From contig CBDEFQ010000009.1 of the NCBI GenBank assembly GCA_965237485.1, positions 992,001 through 1,056,000 on the forward strand: DNA of 64,000 nucleotides. Reading direction: 5' to 3'. Origin of the DNA: JAAELZ01 sp965237485 (GTDB lineage Bacteria; Pseudomonadota; Gammaproteobacteria; Arenicellales; Poriferihabitantaceae). Below, one piece after another: positions 1-9,025 of the stretch (positions are counted from its first letter, which is position 1; each line of letters opens with the position of its first letter). Position numbers and translations under genes: made by a program. A model generated the notes under the pieces. That model saw only the letters and a list, made by a program, of their open reading frames with translations. It did not search any database and was not told the origin of the DNA.

Positions 1-199
1 GAAGTCCAAAAACCCATCGAGTCTAACTAGAATCGGGCTAACTTGCAATATCTTACCGAGTTTTGCAATAACTAATCTAGGCAATAGTAATCACTGTGGA
101 GACTCGATTTCTGTTTCAGGAAAGCAATAATATTGAAACTCAAATTTAAAGAATGAAATACAATTCAACTACCAAAACCAGCCATTATAAACAATCACC

Positions 200-1597
200 A
201 TGAATCTTAAACTGTGGGGTGGTCGCTTCGAGCAAACCACTAACGAAATTGTCGAAAGATTCTCATCTTCAGTCGAATTTGATCAACGACTATACGATCA
301 AGATATCCGGGGTTCAATTGCGCACGCACGCATGCTTCACAAAGTAGGTGTTATAAGCGAAGCAGATTTTACTAAAATTCAACGCGGCCTCGAGCAGATA
401 AGACGCGAAATCGAAACTGGCGAGTTAGTTTGGTCTAGCGCACTCGAAGATGTACATATGAATATTGAATCGCGCTTAACCAAGCTGATTGGTGACGCGG
501 GAAAACGCTTACATACCGGACGCTCGCGTAATGACCAAGTCGCCACTGATATCCGCTTGTATTTGCGGCAAAGCATAGAGGATATTTTTCAAGTTTTGTT
601 AGACTTACAAAGCGCACTGGTTACGGTGGCTAAACGCGAGTTTGATAGCATCATGCCAGGCTACACTCACCTGCAAATTGCCCAGCCCGTCACCTTTGGC
701 CACCACATGCTGGCTTGGAACGAGATGTTAGAACGAGACCGCGGTCGCTTGCTAGATTGCTCTAAAAGGCTGAATGTTTGTCCCTTAGGCAGTGCCGCTC
801 TGGCTGGCACTAGCTTTCCGATAGACCGCGAGATGACGGCCAGGGAACTCGGCTTTTCTGAAGTCAGCAGCAATTCGTTAGATGCAGTTGCTGACCGAGA
901 TTTCATGATTGAATTTAACGCGAGTGCGGCCTTAATGATGGTGCACCTATCGCGCATGTCGGAAGAAATGATTCTTTGGTCAACCGATGCATTTAAGTTC
1001 ATTGATCTGGGCGACGCATTTTGCACAGGTTCAAGCATTATGCCGCAGAAAAAAAACCCGGATGTGGCCGAATTGGTTAGAGGGAAAAGTGCCCGAGTCA
1101 ATGCCAATCTACTTGGCTTGCTGATGCTTATGAAAGGCCAGCCAATGACATACAATCGAGACAATCAAGAAGATAAGGAACTACTATTTGATTCAATCGA
1201 TACGGTAGTTATCTGTTTGCAGGTCTATACCGCCATGATTCCACAAATGTCTGTCAACCGCGAAACGCTTTACAAAGCCGCACTCGAAGGCTATGCCACC
1301 GCCACAGATCTTGCTGATTATTTGGTACGCAAACAAGTGCCCTTTCGAGACGCCCATGAGATCGTTGGCAAGACTGTGAACTATGCAATCAGTAAGCGAT
1401 GTCGCTTAGACGAAATAACACTGTCTAAATACAAATCGTTCTGCGACAAAGTTGAGGATGACGTGTATCAAGTACTCACTTTAGAAGCTTCAGTAAGTGC
1501 ACGTGACCACCTTGGCGGTACCGCGCCTGTACAGGTGGCGAAAGCTGCGATAAGTGCCGAGGCTAAAATCAACTCAGCACGCAAACAATTTTCGTAA
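200..1597 (+). CDS. argH: Argininosuccinate lyase
   Basis: ArgH cleaves argininosuccinate to arginine and fumarate, the last step of arginine synthesis, as a cytosolic homotetramer. The 465-aa protein has the usual length. It shows HTGRSRNDQ near residue 107, the catalytic-His segment GYTHLQ near 153, and the fumarase/aspartase-superfamily signature GSSIMPQKKNPD at residues 277-288, which carries the catalytic serine loop. The chosen ATG gives the standard N-terminus (MNLKLWGGRF). It lies just upstream of lptM and lysA in the same direction, probably one transcription unit. Assignment is by family motifs and is secure. Confidence 0.97.
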   Translation: MNLKLWGGRFEQTTNEIVERFSSSVEFDQRLYDQDIRGSIAHARMLHKVGVISEADFTKIQRGLEQIRREIETGELVWSSALEDVHMNIESRLTKLIGDAGKRLHTGRSRNDQVATDIRLYLRQSIEDIFQVLLDLQSALVTVAKREFDSIMPGYTHLQIAQPVTFGHHMLAWNEMLERDRGRLLDCSKRLNVCPLGSAALAGTSFPIDREMTARELGFSEVSSNSLDAVADRDFMIEFNASAALMMVHLSRMSEEMILWSTDAFKFIDLGDAFCTGSSIMPQKKNPDVAELVRGKSARVNANLLGLLMLMKGQPMTYNRDNQEDKELLFDSIDTVVICLQVYTAMIPQMSVNRETLYKAALEGYATATDLADYLVRKQVPFRDAHEIVGKTVNYAISKRCRLDEITLSKYKSFCDKVEDDVYQVLTLEASVSARDHLGGTAPVQVAKAAISAEAKINSARKQFS

Positions 1598-1653
1598 CCC
1601 GCACAGCCTACATCAGTTTATAATTAGCCTTGCTTCGCATAAATTAAATTCCC

Positions 1654-1800
1654 ATGCAAATTAAAATAATTGGCCTTCTAATCTTACTAGGCTTCACCCA
1701 ATTAACCGCCTGCGGTCAAAAAGGTGACCTATACATTCCGCAAGATCCTGCGGCAGAGACTTCTACAGAAGAGTCTGAAGAAGAGGCTAAGACAGAGTAA
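1654..1800 (+). CDS. lptM: LptM (YifL) small outer-membrane lipoprotein
   Basis: This 48-aa ORF encodes a short hydrophobic signal (GLLILLGF) followed by a lipobox LTAC, then the motif CGQKGDLY that marks the LptM/YifL family, then an acidic low-complexity tail rich in Glu. LptM is known to associate with the LptD-LptE translocon and help its oxidative maturation. The position between argH and lysA is characteristic, since lptM-lysA pairs are widespread in Gammaproteobacteria. The mature peptide would be about 29 residues, anchored by its acylated Cys20. Its lipidation would need Lgt, which is encoded at 4917-5699. Confidence 0.9.
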   Translation: MQIKIIGLLILLGFTQLTACGQKGDLYIPQDPAAETSTEESEEEAKTE

Positions 1801-1819
1801 GAGTTAGCTCTACCTAACC

Positions 1820-3076
1820 ATGGATCATTTTTATTATCGCGGCAACGAGCTATTTGCCGAGGACTTGGCTGTTAGCGACATTGCTAAAGAGCATGGTACA
1901 CCCCTATATATATACTCTCGCGCGACGCTGGAAAAGCACTGGCACGCATTTGATGATGCTTTTGGCGACTACCCACACAGCATTTGCTATTCAGTCAAAG
2001 CCAATAGCAATTTAGGCGTACTTAATATTCTCGCGAAATTAGGCTCTAGTTTTGATATTGTCTCTGGTGGCGAGCTTGCTCGCGTCATTGCTGCAGGCGG
2101 CGACCCTAGCCTAGTGGTTTTTTCAGGAGTCGGTAAACTCGACTGGGAAATTCGTACGGCACTCACCGCGGGCATTCAATGCTTTAATGTCGAATCCTCG
2201 GGTGAACTCGATCTAATTGCTATAATTGCGCAAGAATTGGATTTGATTGCACCTATTTCCATACGCATTAATCCGGATGTCGACGCGCAAACTCACCCCT
2301 ATATTTCAACGGGTTTAAAGCATAATAAGTTTGGCGTCAGTCCAGAAGTGGCATTTTCGATGTATCAAGTTGCGCACCAGGACCCGCATCTTAAGGTAGA
2401 AGGCATAACCTGCCATATTGGTTCACAGCTAACTGAAACGCGCCCTTACGAAGATGCGATGGATAAAGTGCTTGACTTTATTTCTAGGCTACAAACCAGC
2501 GGCATCGAACTGAACCATATAGATTTTGGCGGCGGTCTCGGGGTGCGTTATAAAGACGAAGAGCCGCCTTCCCCTGCACAATACTGGCAGGCAATTCTTA
2601 AAAAATTGCAGGCACGTCAAATTGAAATACCCGTCACTATTGAGCCTGGAAGGGCCATTGCTGGAAATGCAGGCATTTTAGCCACTCGCGTAGCTTACTT
2701 AAAGCAAGGTGAGGTGAGTCAATTTTGTATTGTTGACGCAGCGATGAACGACCTAATTCGCCCGGCTTTATATAGTGCCTATCAAGAAATTATAGAAGTA
2801 GACCGGCATCAAGATCTGCCGTTACAACAGTATGAAGTGGTTGGTCCAATTTGTGAATCTGCTGATTTTCTCGGCAAAGAGCGTAACTTAGCAGTCAAAC
2901 AAGGTGATTTGCTCGCGGTTAGAACAGTGGGTGCTTATGGAGCCGTTCAATCTTCGAATTACAATTCACGCGGTCGCGCTGCTGAAGTGATCGTGGATGG
3001 AGATAAAATGTATCTAACGCGTAAACGCGAGCAAATTGAAAACTTATTTGAGCTTGAATCCATTCTACCTGAATAA
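1820..3076 (+). CDS. lysA: Diaminopimelate decarboxylase
   Basis: LysA is a PLP enzyme that decarboxylates meso-diaminopimelate to lysine, the last step of lysine synthesis. The 418-aa protein has the normal length. The PLP lysine is K60 in YSVKANSN. The alanine-racemase-type barrel carries the HIGSQ motif, the glycine loop DFGGGLG that holds the PLP phosphate, and EPGRA. The C-terminal beta domain has the catalytic CESAD segment and the GAYG motif. The ATG lies 19 bp after the lptM stop, so the two are probably cotranscribed with argH. Nothing unusual was seen. Confidence 0.97.
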   Translation: MDHFYYRGNELFAEDLAVSDIAKEHGTPLYIYSRATLEKHWHAFDDAFGDYPHSICYSVKANSNLGVLNILAKLGSSFDIVSGGELARVIAAGGDPSLVVFSGVGKLDWEIRTALTAGIQCFNVESSGELDLIAIIAQELDLIAPISIRINPDVDAQTHPYISTGLKHNKFGVSPEVAFSMYQVAHQDPHLKVEGITCHIGSQLTETRPYEDAMDKVLDFISRLQTSGIELNHIDFGGGLGVRYKDEEPPSPAQYWQAILKKLQARQIEIPVTIEPGRAIAGNAGILATRVAYLKQGEVSQFCIVDAAMNDLIRPALYSAYQEIIEVDRHQDLPLQQYEVVGPICESADFLGKERNLAVKQGDLLAVRTVGAYGAVQSSNYNSRGRAAEVIVDGDKMYLTRKREQIENLFELESILPE

Positions 3077-3100
3077 ACAACTCCGAATAATTCAGCTAAG

Positions 3101-4744
3101 TTATTTGGACTTAAGCCTATATCGTTTTAAAAGACTTGCTGTAGAGCTATCATGATCACGCTCGACCACGCCAGAATCAAGTTCGGTATCTAGCGCCTCG
3201 GCCAAGTTTTTACCCAGCTCCACACCCCACTGATCAAAAGAATTCACCCCCCAAATTACCCCTTGTGAGAATACCTTATGTTCATAAATTGCCACTAAGG
3301 CGCCTAAATTCTTCGGGCTAAGTTCGTCAATCATAAGAGTATTGCTAGGCCGGTTACCCTTAAAGCTACGATGCGACGCTAACTCAGGTGAGTCTTCGAA
3401 TTTGAGGGACACTTTTTCGGGTTCGCGGCCACGCATCAGTGCCTCGCTCTGCGCTAAACAATTGGCAATTAACAGCTGATGATGATCGCAATCTTCAGTT
3501 TTAATTTGGTTTTGTGAGTTAGCAAACACGATAAAGTCTGCGGGTATTAACTGCGTACCTTGATGCAACAGTTGGAAGAAGGCGTGTTGCCCATTTGAGC
3601 CAGCTGTGCCCCAGACAATCGGGCCAGTATCAATTTGCAAAGCGTCTCCCTCTAAAGACACCGCTTTACCATTACTCTCCATATCTAGCTGTTGTAAGTG
3701 ACTAGGTAAAAGCCGCAAGTTATGATCATAAGGCAAAATTGCGTGGCTCGCTACACCATAAAAATTGCGATACCAAATGCCTAGCATCGCCATCATTATC
3801 GGTATGTTTTGCTCAAAAGGGGCAGTCGAATAATGATTATCTATATTATGTGCACCTTCAAGTAATTGCATAAACTGTTCTTTGCCGATCATTAAAGCAA
3901 TGGGCAAGCCGATCGCTGACCACAACGAGTAGCGTCCACCCACCCAATCCCAAAATTCGAACATATTTTGTTTAGCAATGCCAAACGCCTCAACATTTTG
4001 AGTAGCGCTGGACAGAGCAACAAAATGTCTAGCGATATATTTTTTGTCACCACCCACCTGTTGCAAAAACCACTCACGTGCGGCTACCGCATTCGCTATC
4101 GACTCACGCGTTGTAAAGCTTTTTGAGGCGACAATAAATAAAGTTGCTTCTGCGTCAATTTTACCTAGAACAGAGGATAGATCCGCCGCATCAATATTTG
4201 CGACAAAATGAGGTTCTAGCTGTTCGGTCCAGTACGGCTTAAGCGCTTGTGTGACCATCTTAGGCCCAAGATCCGAACCGCCTATTCCAATATTAACGAT
4301 AGAACGTATTCGCTTTCCGGTACAACCTCTCCATTCTCCAGAGCGAACTTGTTCGGCAAAATCAGTAAATCGCTCTAGCTCGTGGTTAATCAAAGGCATT
4401 ACGTTCTTTCCTTCCACCATCACCGACGTGTTACTCCTATTGCGCAGGGCAGTGTGCAACACCGCACGCTTTTCCGTCGTGTTAATAGTTTCACCTGAAA
4501 ACATCGCCTTTATGGCCGCGTCTAGATTTCGCTGCCGCGCCAAATCCAGCAATAATTCTTTTGTTCTATCGACGATTCTATTTTTCGAATAATCTAATAG
4601 TATTTGTTGATGCTCAATTGAAAATCGCGAGAACCGCCGCTCATCTTCCCTAAACTGGTCTCGCATATGCAAGCCCTTGGCCTGTTTATAATGAGACTCA
4701 AGCGCAAGCCAAGCAGGTGTATTTTGTAGCGGTATAACCGGCAT
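3101..4744 (-). CDS. pgi: Glucose-6-phosphate isomerase
   Basis: Pgi interconverts glucose-6-phosphate and fructose-6-phosphate in the cytosol. The 547-aa protein has the length of the classical PGI family. Family signatures are the sugar-phosphate segment NIGIGGSDLGPKM, the catalytic-loop region GSNGQHAFFQLLHQGT and FDQWGVELGK, which holds the catalytic lysine near the C-terminus. It converges with lysA (24 bp between the stops) and diverges from lgt, with a 172-bp spacer that must hold both promoters. It appears intact. Confidence 0.97.
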   Translation of the reverse strand: MPVIPLQNTPAWLALESHYKQAKGLHMRDQFREDERRFSRFSIEHQQILLDYSKNRIVDRTKELLLDLARQRNLDAAIKAMFSGETINTTEKRAVLHTALRNRSNTSVMVEGKNVMPLINHELERFTDFAEQVRSGEWRGCTGKRIRSIVNIGIGGSDLGPKMVTQALKPYWTEQLEPHFVANIDAADLSSVLGKIDAEATLFIVASKSFTTRESIANAVAAREWFLQQVGGDKKYIARHFVALSSATQNVEAFGIAKQNMFEFWDWVGGRYSLWSAIGLPIALMIGKEQFMQLLEGAHNIDNHYSTAPFEQNIPIMMAMLGIWYRNFYGVASHAILPYDHNLRLLPSHLQQLDMESNGKAVSLEGDALQIDTGPIVWGTAGSNGQHAFFQLLHQGTQLIPADFIVFANSQNQIKTEDCDHHQLLIANCLAQSEALMRGREPEKVSLKFEDSPELASHRSFKGNRPSNTLMIDELSPKNLGALVAIYEHKVFSQGVIWGVNSFDQWGVELGKNLAEALDTELDSGVVERDHDSSTASLLKRYRLKSK

Positions 4745-4916
4745 TTAACGAAATAGAATTGTTTTTTGCGTAAGACTAACGAGGCAATAATTATATCAAA
4801 CGCATGCAGTCGAAATAATTATTTAGCAACAGTTTGTAGTACTCTGATTCATTCCTCCTAATGGTGTAGGGAGTGGCGAACGGTTACAATCTTGCTAAAT
4901 AAAACCAGTCCACTCA

Positions 4917-5699
4917 ATGTTCGTTCATCCACAAATTGACCCCATCGCCATTTCTATTGGCCCTATAGATATTCGCTGGTACGGCTTAATGTACTTAGTT
5001 GCATTCGCCGTCGGTGGCGCACTTGCAATAAAGCGCGCACGGCAAGCTAACTCTGGCTGGAAAACAGACGAAGTTTCTGATTTCGTGTTTTATTCGGCCT
5101 TAGGGGTGATCTTAGGTGGGCGCCTCGGATATTCTTTGTTCTATAACCTGCCTTACTATATTAAACACCCTATAGAGATTTTCTACCTTTGGAATGGCGG
5201 TATGTCATTCCACGGGGGTTTAATTGGCGTAGCCATTGCTTTGTTTTTCTATTCCCGTAACACCAAACGTAAGTGGTTTGAAGTGTCCGATTTTTTTGTG
5301 CCTTTGGTGCCTCTAGGTTTGGGCGCAGTACGCATCGCCAATTTCATTAATCAGGAGCTTTGGGGACGAGCTACTACTAGCCCATGGGGCGTTATTTTTC
5401 CGGCTGCCGGCCCCGAGCCACGCCATGCATCGCAACTTTATGAAGCTTTTTTTGAAGGTCTCGTTTTATTTGTAATTTTGTGGGTATATACGCAGAAAAA
5501 GTGCCCCCTGGGCAAGCCAACAGGCTTGTTTCTAGTGGGTTACGGCGTTGTTCGCTTTGCTATAGAGTTTTTCCGCGAGCCTGATGCCCATCTAGGTTTT
5601 ATTGCGTTCGATTGGCTCACTACAGGTCAGTTACTCACTATTCCGATGATCGCTTTGGGCTTATGGTTGCTGCTGCACAAGGGTGATAAGCGGGCCTAA
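4917..5699 (+). CDS. lgt: Prolipoprotein diacylglyceryl transferase
   Basis: Lgt is an inner-membrane enzyme that moves diacylglycerol from phosphatidylglycerol to the lipobox cysteine of prolipoproteins, the first step of lipoprotein maturation. The 260-aa protein has about seven hydrophobic segments. It has the conserved RWYGLMYL near the N-terminus, the central signature GGMSFHGGLIG, and the region GRLGYSLFYN with an essential arginine. The C-terminus holds GYGVVRFAIEFFREPD. The length is normal. It would process the LptM prolipoprotein encoded upstream. Confidence 0.96.
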   Translation: MFVHPQIDPIAISIGPIDIRWYGLMYLVAFAVGGALAIKRARQANSGWKTDEVSDFVFYSALGVILGGRLGYSLFYNLPYYIKHPIEIFYLWNGGMSFHGGLIGVAIALFFYSRNTKRKWFEVSDFFVPLVPLGLGAVRIANFINQELWGRATTSPWGVIFPAAGPEPRHASQLYEAFFEGLVLFVILWVYTQKKCPLGKPTGLFLVGYGVVRFAIEFFREPDAHLGFIAFDWLTTGQLLTIPMIALGLWLLLHKGDKRA

Positions 5700-5778
5700 A
5701 TACTCAAGAAAATGAATTCAGCCCAGCGCTGCTTTGTCAGTGTAAAATAACGTTTCAATTATATTATCGCTAATTTCT

Positions 5779-6378
5779 TTGCAATTAACTAACCATAAGT
5801 TTTGTTTTAGCCTTGCTACCTCATTCGCCATAGCGTTGTCCTTGTTTGCCAATACCGCTTTCACGCAAAGTGTAATTAAAAAATGCCAAGACAGCGAAGG
5901 TAAATGGCATTACGGACAACACGCCAGTGCCAATTGCGTAAGCTCAGTTAACAGCATGCGCGAAGACGGCGTCGCCGTCGTTGAGCCCGTTGTTAACGAC
6001 AAAAAAGTAAGCAAAGTTGAAGAAGTGCCATCCACGCTAGAAGTACAACAACAAGCAAATGACAAAGCACTATTGCTTCGTTATAGCTCGAAGCAGGCAA
6101 TCAAACAGGAGAAAGCGCGCAAGCTTGATGAGTCCAACCGTCAACTAGAGGTAATAGAAGAGTCGATATCGAAGCTAGATTCTGATATCAGCTATTATTC
6201 TGAGAAAGAACCTACCGACGAAGTCGTTGAGCAAATAACCGCAAGGCAAAAAGTCATGCTGAAGTATTTGAAACAACAACAATTTTACATCGACAAACGT
6301 AGTGATATAACAACGCAATACGCAGACATTCAGAATCGATTTTCCGAAGCGACCGCGCGCCTCGCTGCAACACATTAA
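5779..6378 (+). CDS. Putative periplasmic DUF4124-like coiled-coil protein
   Basis: The 199-aa protein starts at TTG (5779). It has a clear signal peptide (positive MQLTNHK, then a hydrophobic core to about residue 29, TAFTQS). A short domain follows with Cys36, the pattern WHYG and a second Cys near 53, resembling the DUF4124 fold of small secreted proteins. The rest (about residues 90-199) is rich in Gln, Lys and Glu and predicted helical, probably a coiled coil. I do not know its function. It follows lgt by 79 bp on the same strand, so it may be cotranscribed with it. Confidence 0.6.
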   Translation: MQLTNHKFCFSLATSFAIALSLFANTAFTQSVIKKCQDSEGKWHYGQHASANCVSSVNSMREDGVAVVEPVVNDKKVSKVEEVPSTLEVQQQANDKALLLRYSSKQAIKQEKARKLDESNRQLEVIEESISKLDSDISYYSEKEPTDEVVEQITARQKVMLKYLKQQQFYIDKRSDITTQYADIQNRFSEATARLAATH

Positions 6379-6455
6379 TACAAGCCACGTCTTAGCGTAG
6401 TACGACCACCATAATTAAGCACCCGCTCTGGCTTAAATTCGCAGCTACACGTATC

Positions 6456-7373
6456 TCAACTCAATAAAGCTTGTTTCAACTCCACCATGCTTAGAGGCTG
6501 ATTTTCACCGATTAGACCCAGCTCATAACTCAACAAGCCCACCACTTCTTCGGGCTTCACTCCTTGTTCGCGCAGTACTAACAAAGAATCGTCACCATTT
6601 CGCTTCGCCATCCGCTCCCCAAACTCATCCAGCTTTAGCGGCACATGCCAGAACCGTGGAATCAATCCGTCTAAGGCATTAAATAAAGCAATTTGGCGCG
6701 GCGTAGAGTCTAGTAAATCTTCGCCCCTGAGTACGTCAGTGATGCCCAAATGAATGTCATCAATAACCGTTGCCAGCTGATACGCAAAAACACCATCTTT
6801 CCGCTTAAGAACGAAATCACCTACCTCTTTTGCTAGGCACTGCGTAAAATTACCCTTTATTTTATCTTCAAAACTTACCATACCTGAGTCAACTTTAAAT
6901 CGCCAAGCCAAAGCCTGCACATTAGAAATGGGGCCGACCGAACTGTTTCTACATGTCCCCGGGTATATTATTGAACCACCAGAACCATGCGGAGCACTCG
7001 CTAGGTTTTGTATTTCAGAGCGAGAGCAAGCGCACGCAAAAACGTTCTGCAAAACGTATAAGCTCGAAAATCCACTTTCATAATCTGCTAAATGCGCAGA
7101 TTGATAGTAAGGCGCTGAGTCAAATTGAATACCCAGCCAACTGAGGTCATCAAGTATTTGTTTTACGCTATTTTCCTTGCTGCGCGCAGTATCCAAGTCA
7201 TCTATCCGTAAAAATAGCTTGCCTCTACTTAGCTTAACTTGTAACCAAGCCAAAATCGCTGTTTGGATATTTCCTAAGTGCAAGGGACCAGTAGGACTGG
7301 GCGCGTACCGACCAACACAGCCTTTACCAGCGATTTCACGGGTTCCATCTAGCAATAAATTTTTCAGCGTCAC
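6456..7373 (-). CDS. gluQ: Glutamyl-Q tRNA(Asp) synthetase
   Basis: GluQ (YadB) activates glutamate and attaches it to the queuosine base in the anticodon of tRNA-Asp. The 305-aa protein is a GluRS-like catalytic domain without the anticodon-binding domain, as expected for the family. It shows APSPTGPLHLGN (class I HIGH-type motif), zinc-ligand-type Cys residues in FACACS followed by YPGTC, and MAKRNG in place of KMSKS. The start codon is GTG; the upstream ATG (near 7403) is out of frame. It is the last intact core gene before the accessory region. Confidence 0.92.
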   Translation of the reverse strand: MTLKNLLLDGTREIAGKGCVGRYAPSPTGPLHLGNIQTAILAWLQVKLSRGKLFLRIDDLDTARSKENSVKQILDDLSWLGIQFDSAPYYQSAHLADYESGFSSLYVLQNVFACACSRSEIQNLASAPHGSGGSIIYPGTCRNSSVGPISNVQALAWRFKVDSGMVSFEDKIKGNFTQCLAKEVGDFVLKRKDGVFAYQLATVIDDIHLGITDVLRGEDLLDSTPRQIALFNALDGLIPRFWHVPLKLDEFGERMAKRNGDDSLLVLREQGVKPEEVVGLLSYELGLIGENQPLSMVELKQALLS

Positions 7374-7617
7374 GGTAAGTGTTTTAATTGAAATCCAGCC
7401 ATTTTAAGCTATTAAAATCACTGTAACCATTTACCATTTACCTTTTGCCAAGCAAAACTTCCGGCGTTCAAACCCGCACCAATCCGGCATGAAAACCTTG
7501 CCAATCCCAACCTATTCGGGTATCTTCCGTGCTGTGATGAATACCTCCCACCCTTTTTGACAAGCACAGGCGAGTCAAGCAGGATGGAGGTTTCTACTAC
7601 AAAACAAGGTATTCATC

Positions 7618-8649
7618 ATGAGCAATGTTACAACAATTGGTATCGACTTGGCTAAATCAGTTTTTCAAGTATGCGGCCTTAATCAGGCGCGTAAAGTCAT
7701 CTTTAATAAACAAGTAAAGCGCAACCAACTGATCAGCACTCTTCAATTGCATCCAAAAGCCATAGTGGCTATGGAAGCGTGTGGTAGTTCTAACCATTGG
7801 CACCGCGAATTAACTAAGTTGGGGTTTAAAGTGCGTGTTATTCCCACGCAGCATGTAAAGGCACTTTTGCAGGGCAACAAGAACGACGCCAATGATGCCC
7901 TAGCGGTGGCGGAAAGTGTGTTTCGTCCAAATATCCACGATGTAGCAGTTAAGTCGATTGAACAGCAAGACATACAAACGCTACTGCGTATACGCGCAAG
8001 TAATAAAGATAATCGAGTTTCTAATTCGAATCAGATTCGAGGCTTGCTAGCGGAGTATGGTGTTGTTATTCCTGTTGGCTTTGCATCGCTAAAAAGGCAA
8101 CTGCCACTGATACTGGAAGATGCAGAAAATAGCTTAACGCCAATTTCACGTTCTGCTATTCACGGCCTTTACCTAGAGCACCCGTGCTTATGCGAAGTCA
8201 TCAAGGTTCTTGATAAGCAACTAGAGACTTTAATAGATGTCTACCCTCTAGCAAAAAGACTGTTGTGCTTACGGGGTATCGGCCCTATTACTGCCTTGTC
8301 TTTATACGCAGCCATTGGCAATGGGAGTCAGTTTAAAAATGCACGTCAGTTATCTGCCTGGCTTGGGCTAGTGCCTAAGCAATATGGCACAGGCGGTCGA
8401 GTACAGTTAAGTGGCATCAGTAAACGTGGTAACTCGCAATTAAGATTCTTGCTGGTGCACGGCGCTAGAGCAGTGCTAAATTGGGCTAAAAAACGAGAAG
8501 ATACGCTGAGTTGCTGGGCGAAATCAGTGGCTCTACGTCGAGGAAAACATAAGGCCATTGTTGCTGTGGCTAACAAAACAGCCCGTATGGTGTGGGTGGC
8601 ATTAAACAAAGGCACAGATGCCTTACCAGCGCATTATTTGTCAGCTTAG
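7618..8649 (+). CDS. IS110/IS1111-family transposase (DEDD)
   Basis: The 343-aa protein has the IS110 layout. The N-terminal RuvC-like DEDD domain contains GIDLAKSVFQV (first Asp), VAMEACGSS (Glu) and KNDANDALAV (Asp pair). The C-terminal Tnp_IS116/IS110 domain contains LRGIGPITALSLYAAIG and SGISKRGNSQLRFLLVHGAR, with the conserved serine that acts in strand exchange. The length is normal and the frame is open. IS110 recombinases are guided by an element-encoded bridge/seek RNA, and a candidate region for it lies downstream. Confidence 0.92.
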   Translation: MSNVTTIGIDLAKSVFQVCGLNQARKVIFNKQVKRNQLISTLQLHPKAIVAMEACGSSNHWHRELTKLGFKVRVIPTQHVKALLQGNKNDANDALAVAESVFRPNIHDVAVKSIEQQDIQTLLRIRASNKDNRVSNSNQIRGLLAEYGVVIPVGFASLKRQLPLILEDAENSLTPISRSAIHGLYLEHPCLCEVIKVLDKQLETLIDVYPLAKRLLCLRGIGPITALSLYAAIGNGSQFKNARQLSAWLGLVPKQYGTGGRVQLSGISKRGNSQLRFLLVHGARAVLNWAKKREDTLSCWAKSVALRRGKHKAIVAVANKTARMVWVALNKGTDALPAHYLSA

Positions 8650-8907
8650 ATCGAATAACCAAGTACTTCTTACAATTAACCGTTAACTTCTTACCCAGTG
8701 TTGCTCAATGTTGGTGAAAATCTGAAATGAAATAATCGAACCTGCATGTACCTGACGGGGACGCTGGCTTAACCATAGCCGATATCGTGTTAAGGTGTGC
8801 AGGTAGCGAATCACATTAAGGCTTGGTCTGGCGATTCGCCCGACCTAATAATAGCCGGATATATGTCTGCAATTACTCATTTCTAGCAAAACCAGCGTTG
8901 ACTTCAA
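8650..8907 (+). ncRNA. Candidate bridge/seek RNA region of the IS1111-like element
   Basis: This 258-bp stretch between the transposase stop and the right subterminal repeat has no ORF but strong folding potential. CCTGCA (8741-8746) pairs with TGCAGG (8798-8803), and 8825-8845 forms a nine-pair hairpin with one mismatch and an ATT loop. In IS1111-group elements the guide RNA is known to come from the 3' non-coding end. That this stretch encodes it is inference from position and structure; I could not match loops to target and donor. Confidence 0.5.
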
Positions 8908-8935
8908 GGGAGGTATTCATATACGTCCCCCGAAA

Positions 8936-9012
8936 GGCTATGTAGCTCAGCTGGTTAGAGCACATCACTCATAATGATGGGGTCGGTAGTTCGAATCTAC
9001 CCATAGCCACCA
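8936..9012 (+). tRNA. tRNA-Met (CAU), elongator type
   Basis: The 77-nt cloverleaf has acceptor strand GGCTATG pairing with CATAGCC and an encoded CCA end. The D-loop reads AGCTCAGCTGGTTAGAGC, the anticodon stem is CATCA/TGATG around loop CTCATAA (anticodon CAT), and the T-loop is TTCGAAT. The sequence closely follows the elongator tRNA-Met of enterobacteria, not the initiator. The 3' end faces the integrase gene 14 bp away, so it is the probable attachment site of the island. Confidence 0.95.
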
Positions 9013-9025
9013 TTAAATCAAAGAC

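Larger units (their letters stand above)
7530..8930 (+). mobile_element. IS110-family insertion sequence, IS1111-like group
   Basis: The element holds one DEDD transposase gene and long non-coding ends. A 13-bp perfect inverted repeat, ATGAATACCTCCC, lies at 7537-7549 and its complement at 8908-8920. Subterminal repeats of this kind mark the IS1111 group of IS110 elements, which lack true terminal repeats and make no clear target duplication, so the exact ends are approximate. It sits between gluQ and tRNA-Met. The left end also has an 11-bp inverted pair (7536-7546 with 7608-7618) bracketing the transposase start. Confidence 0.8.
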
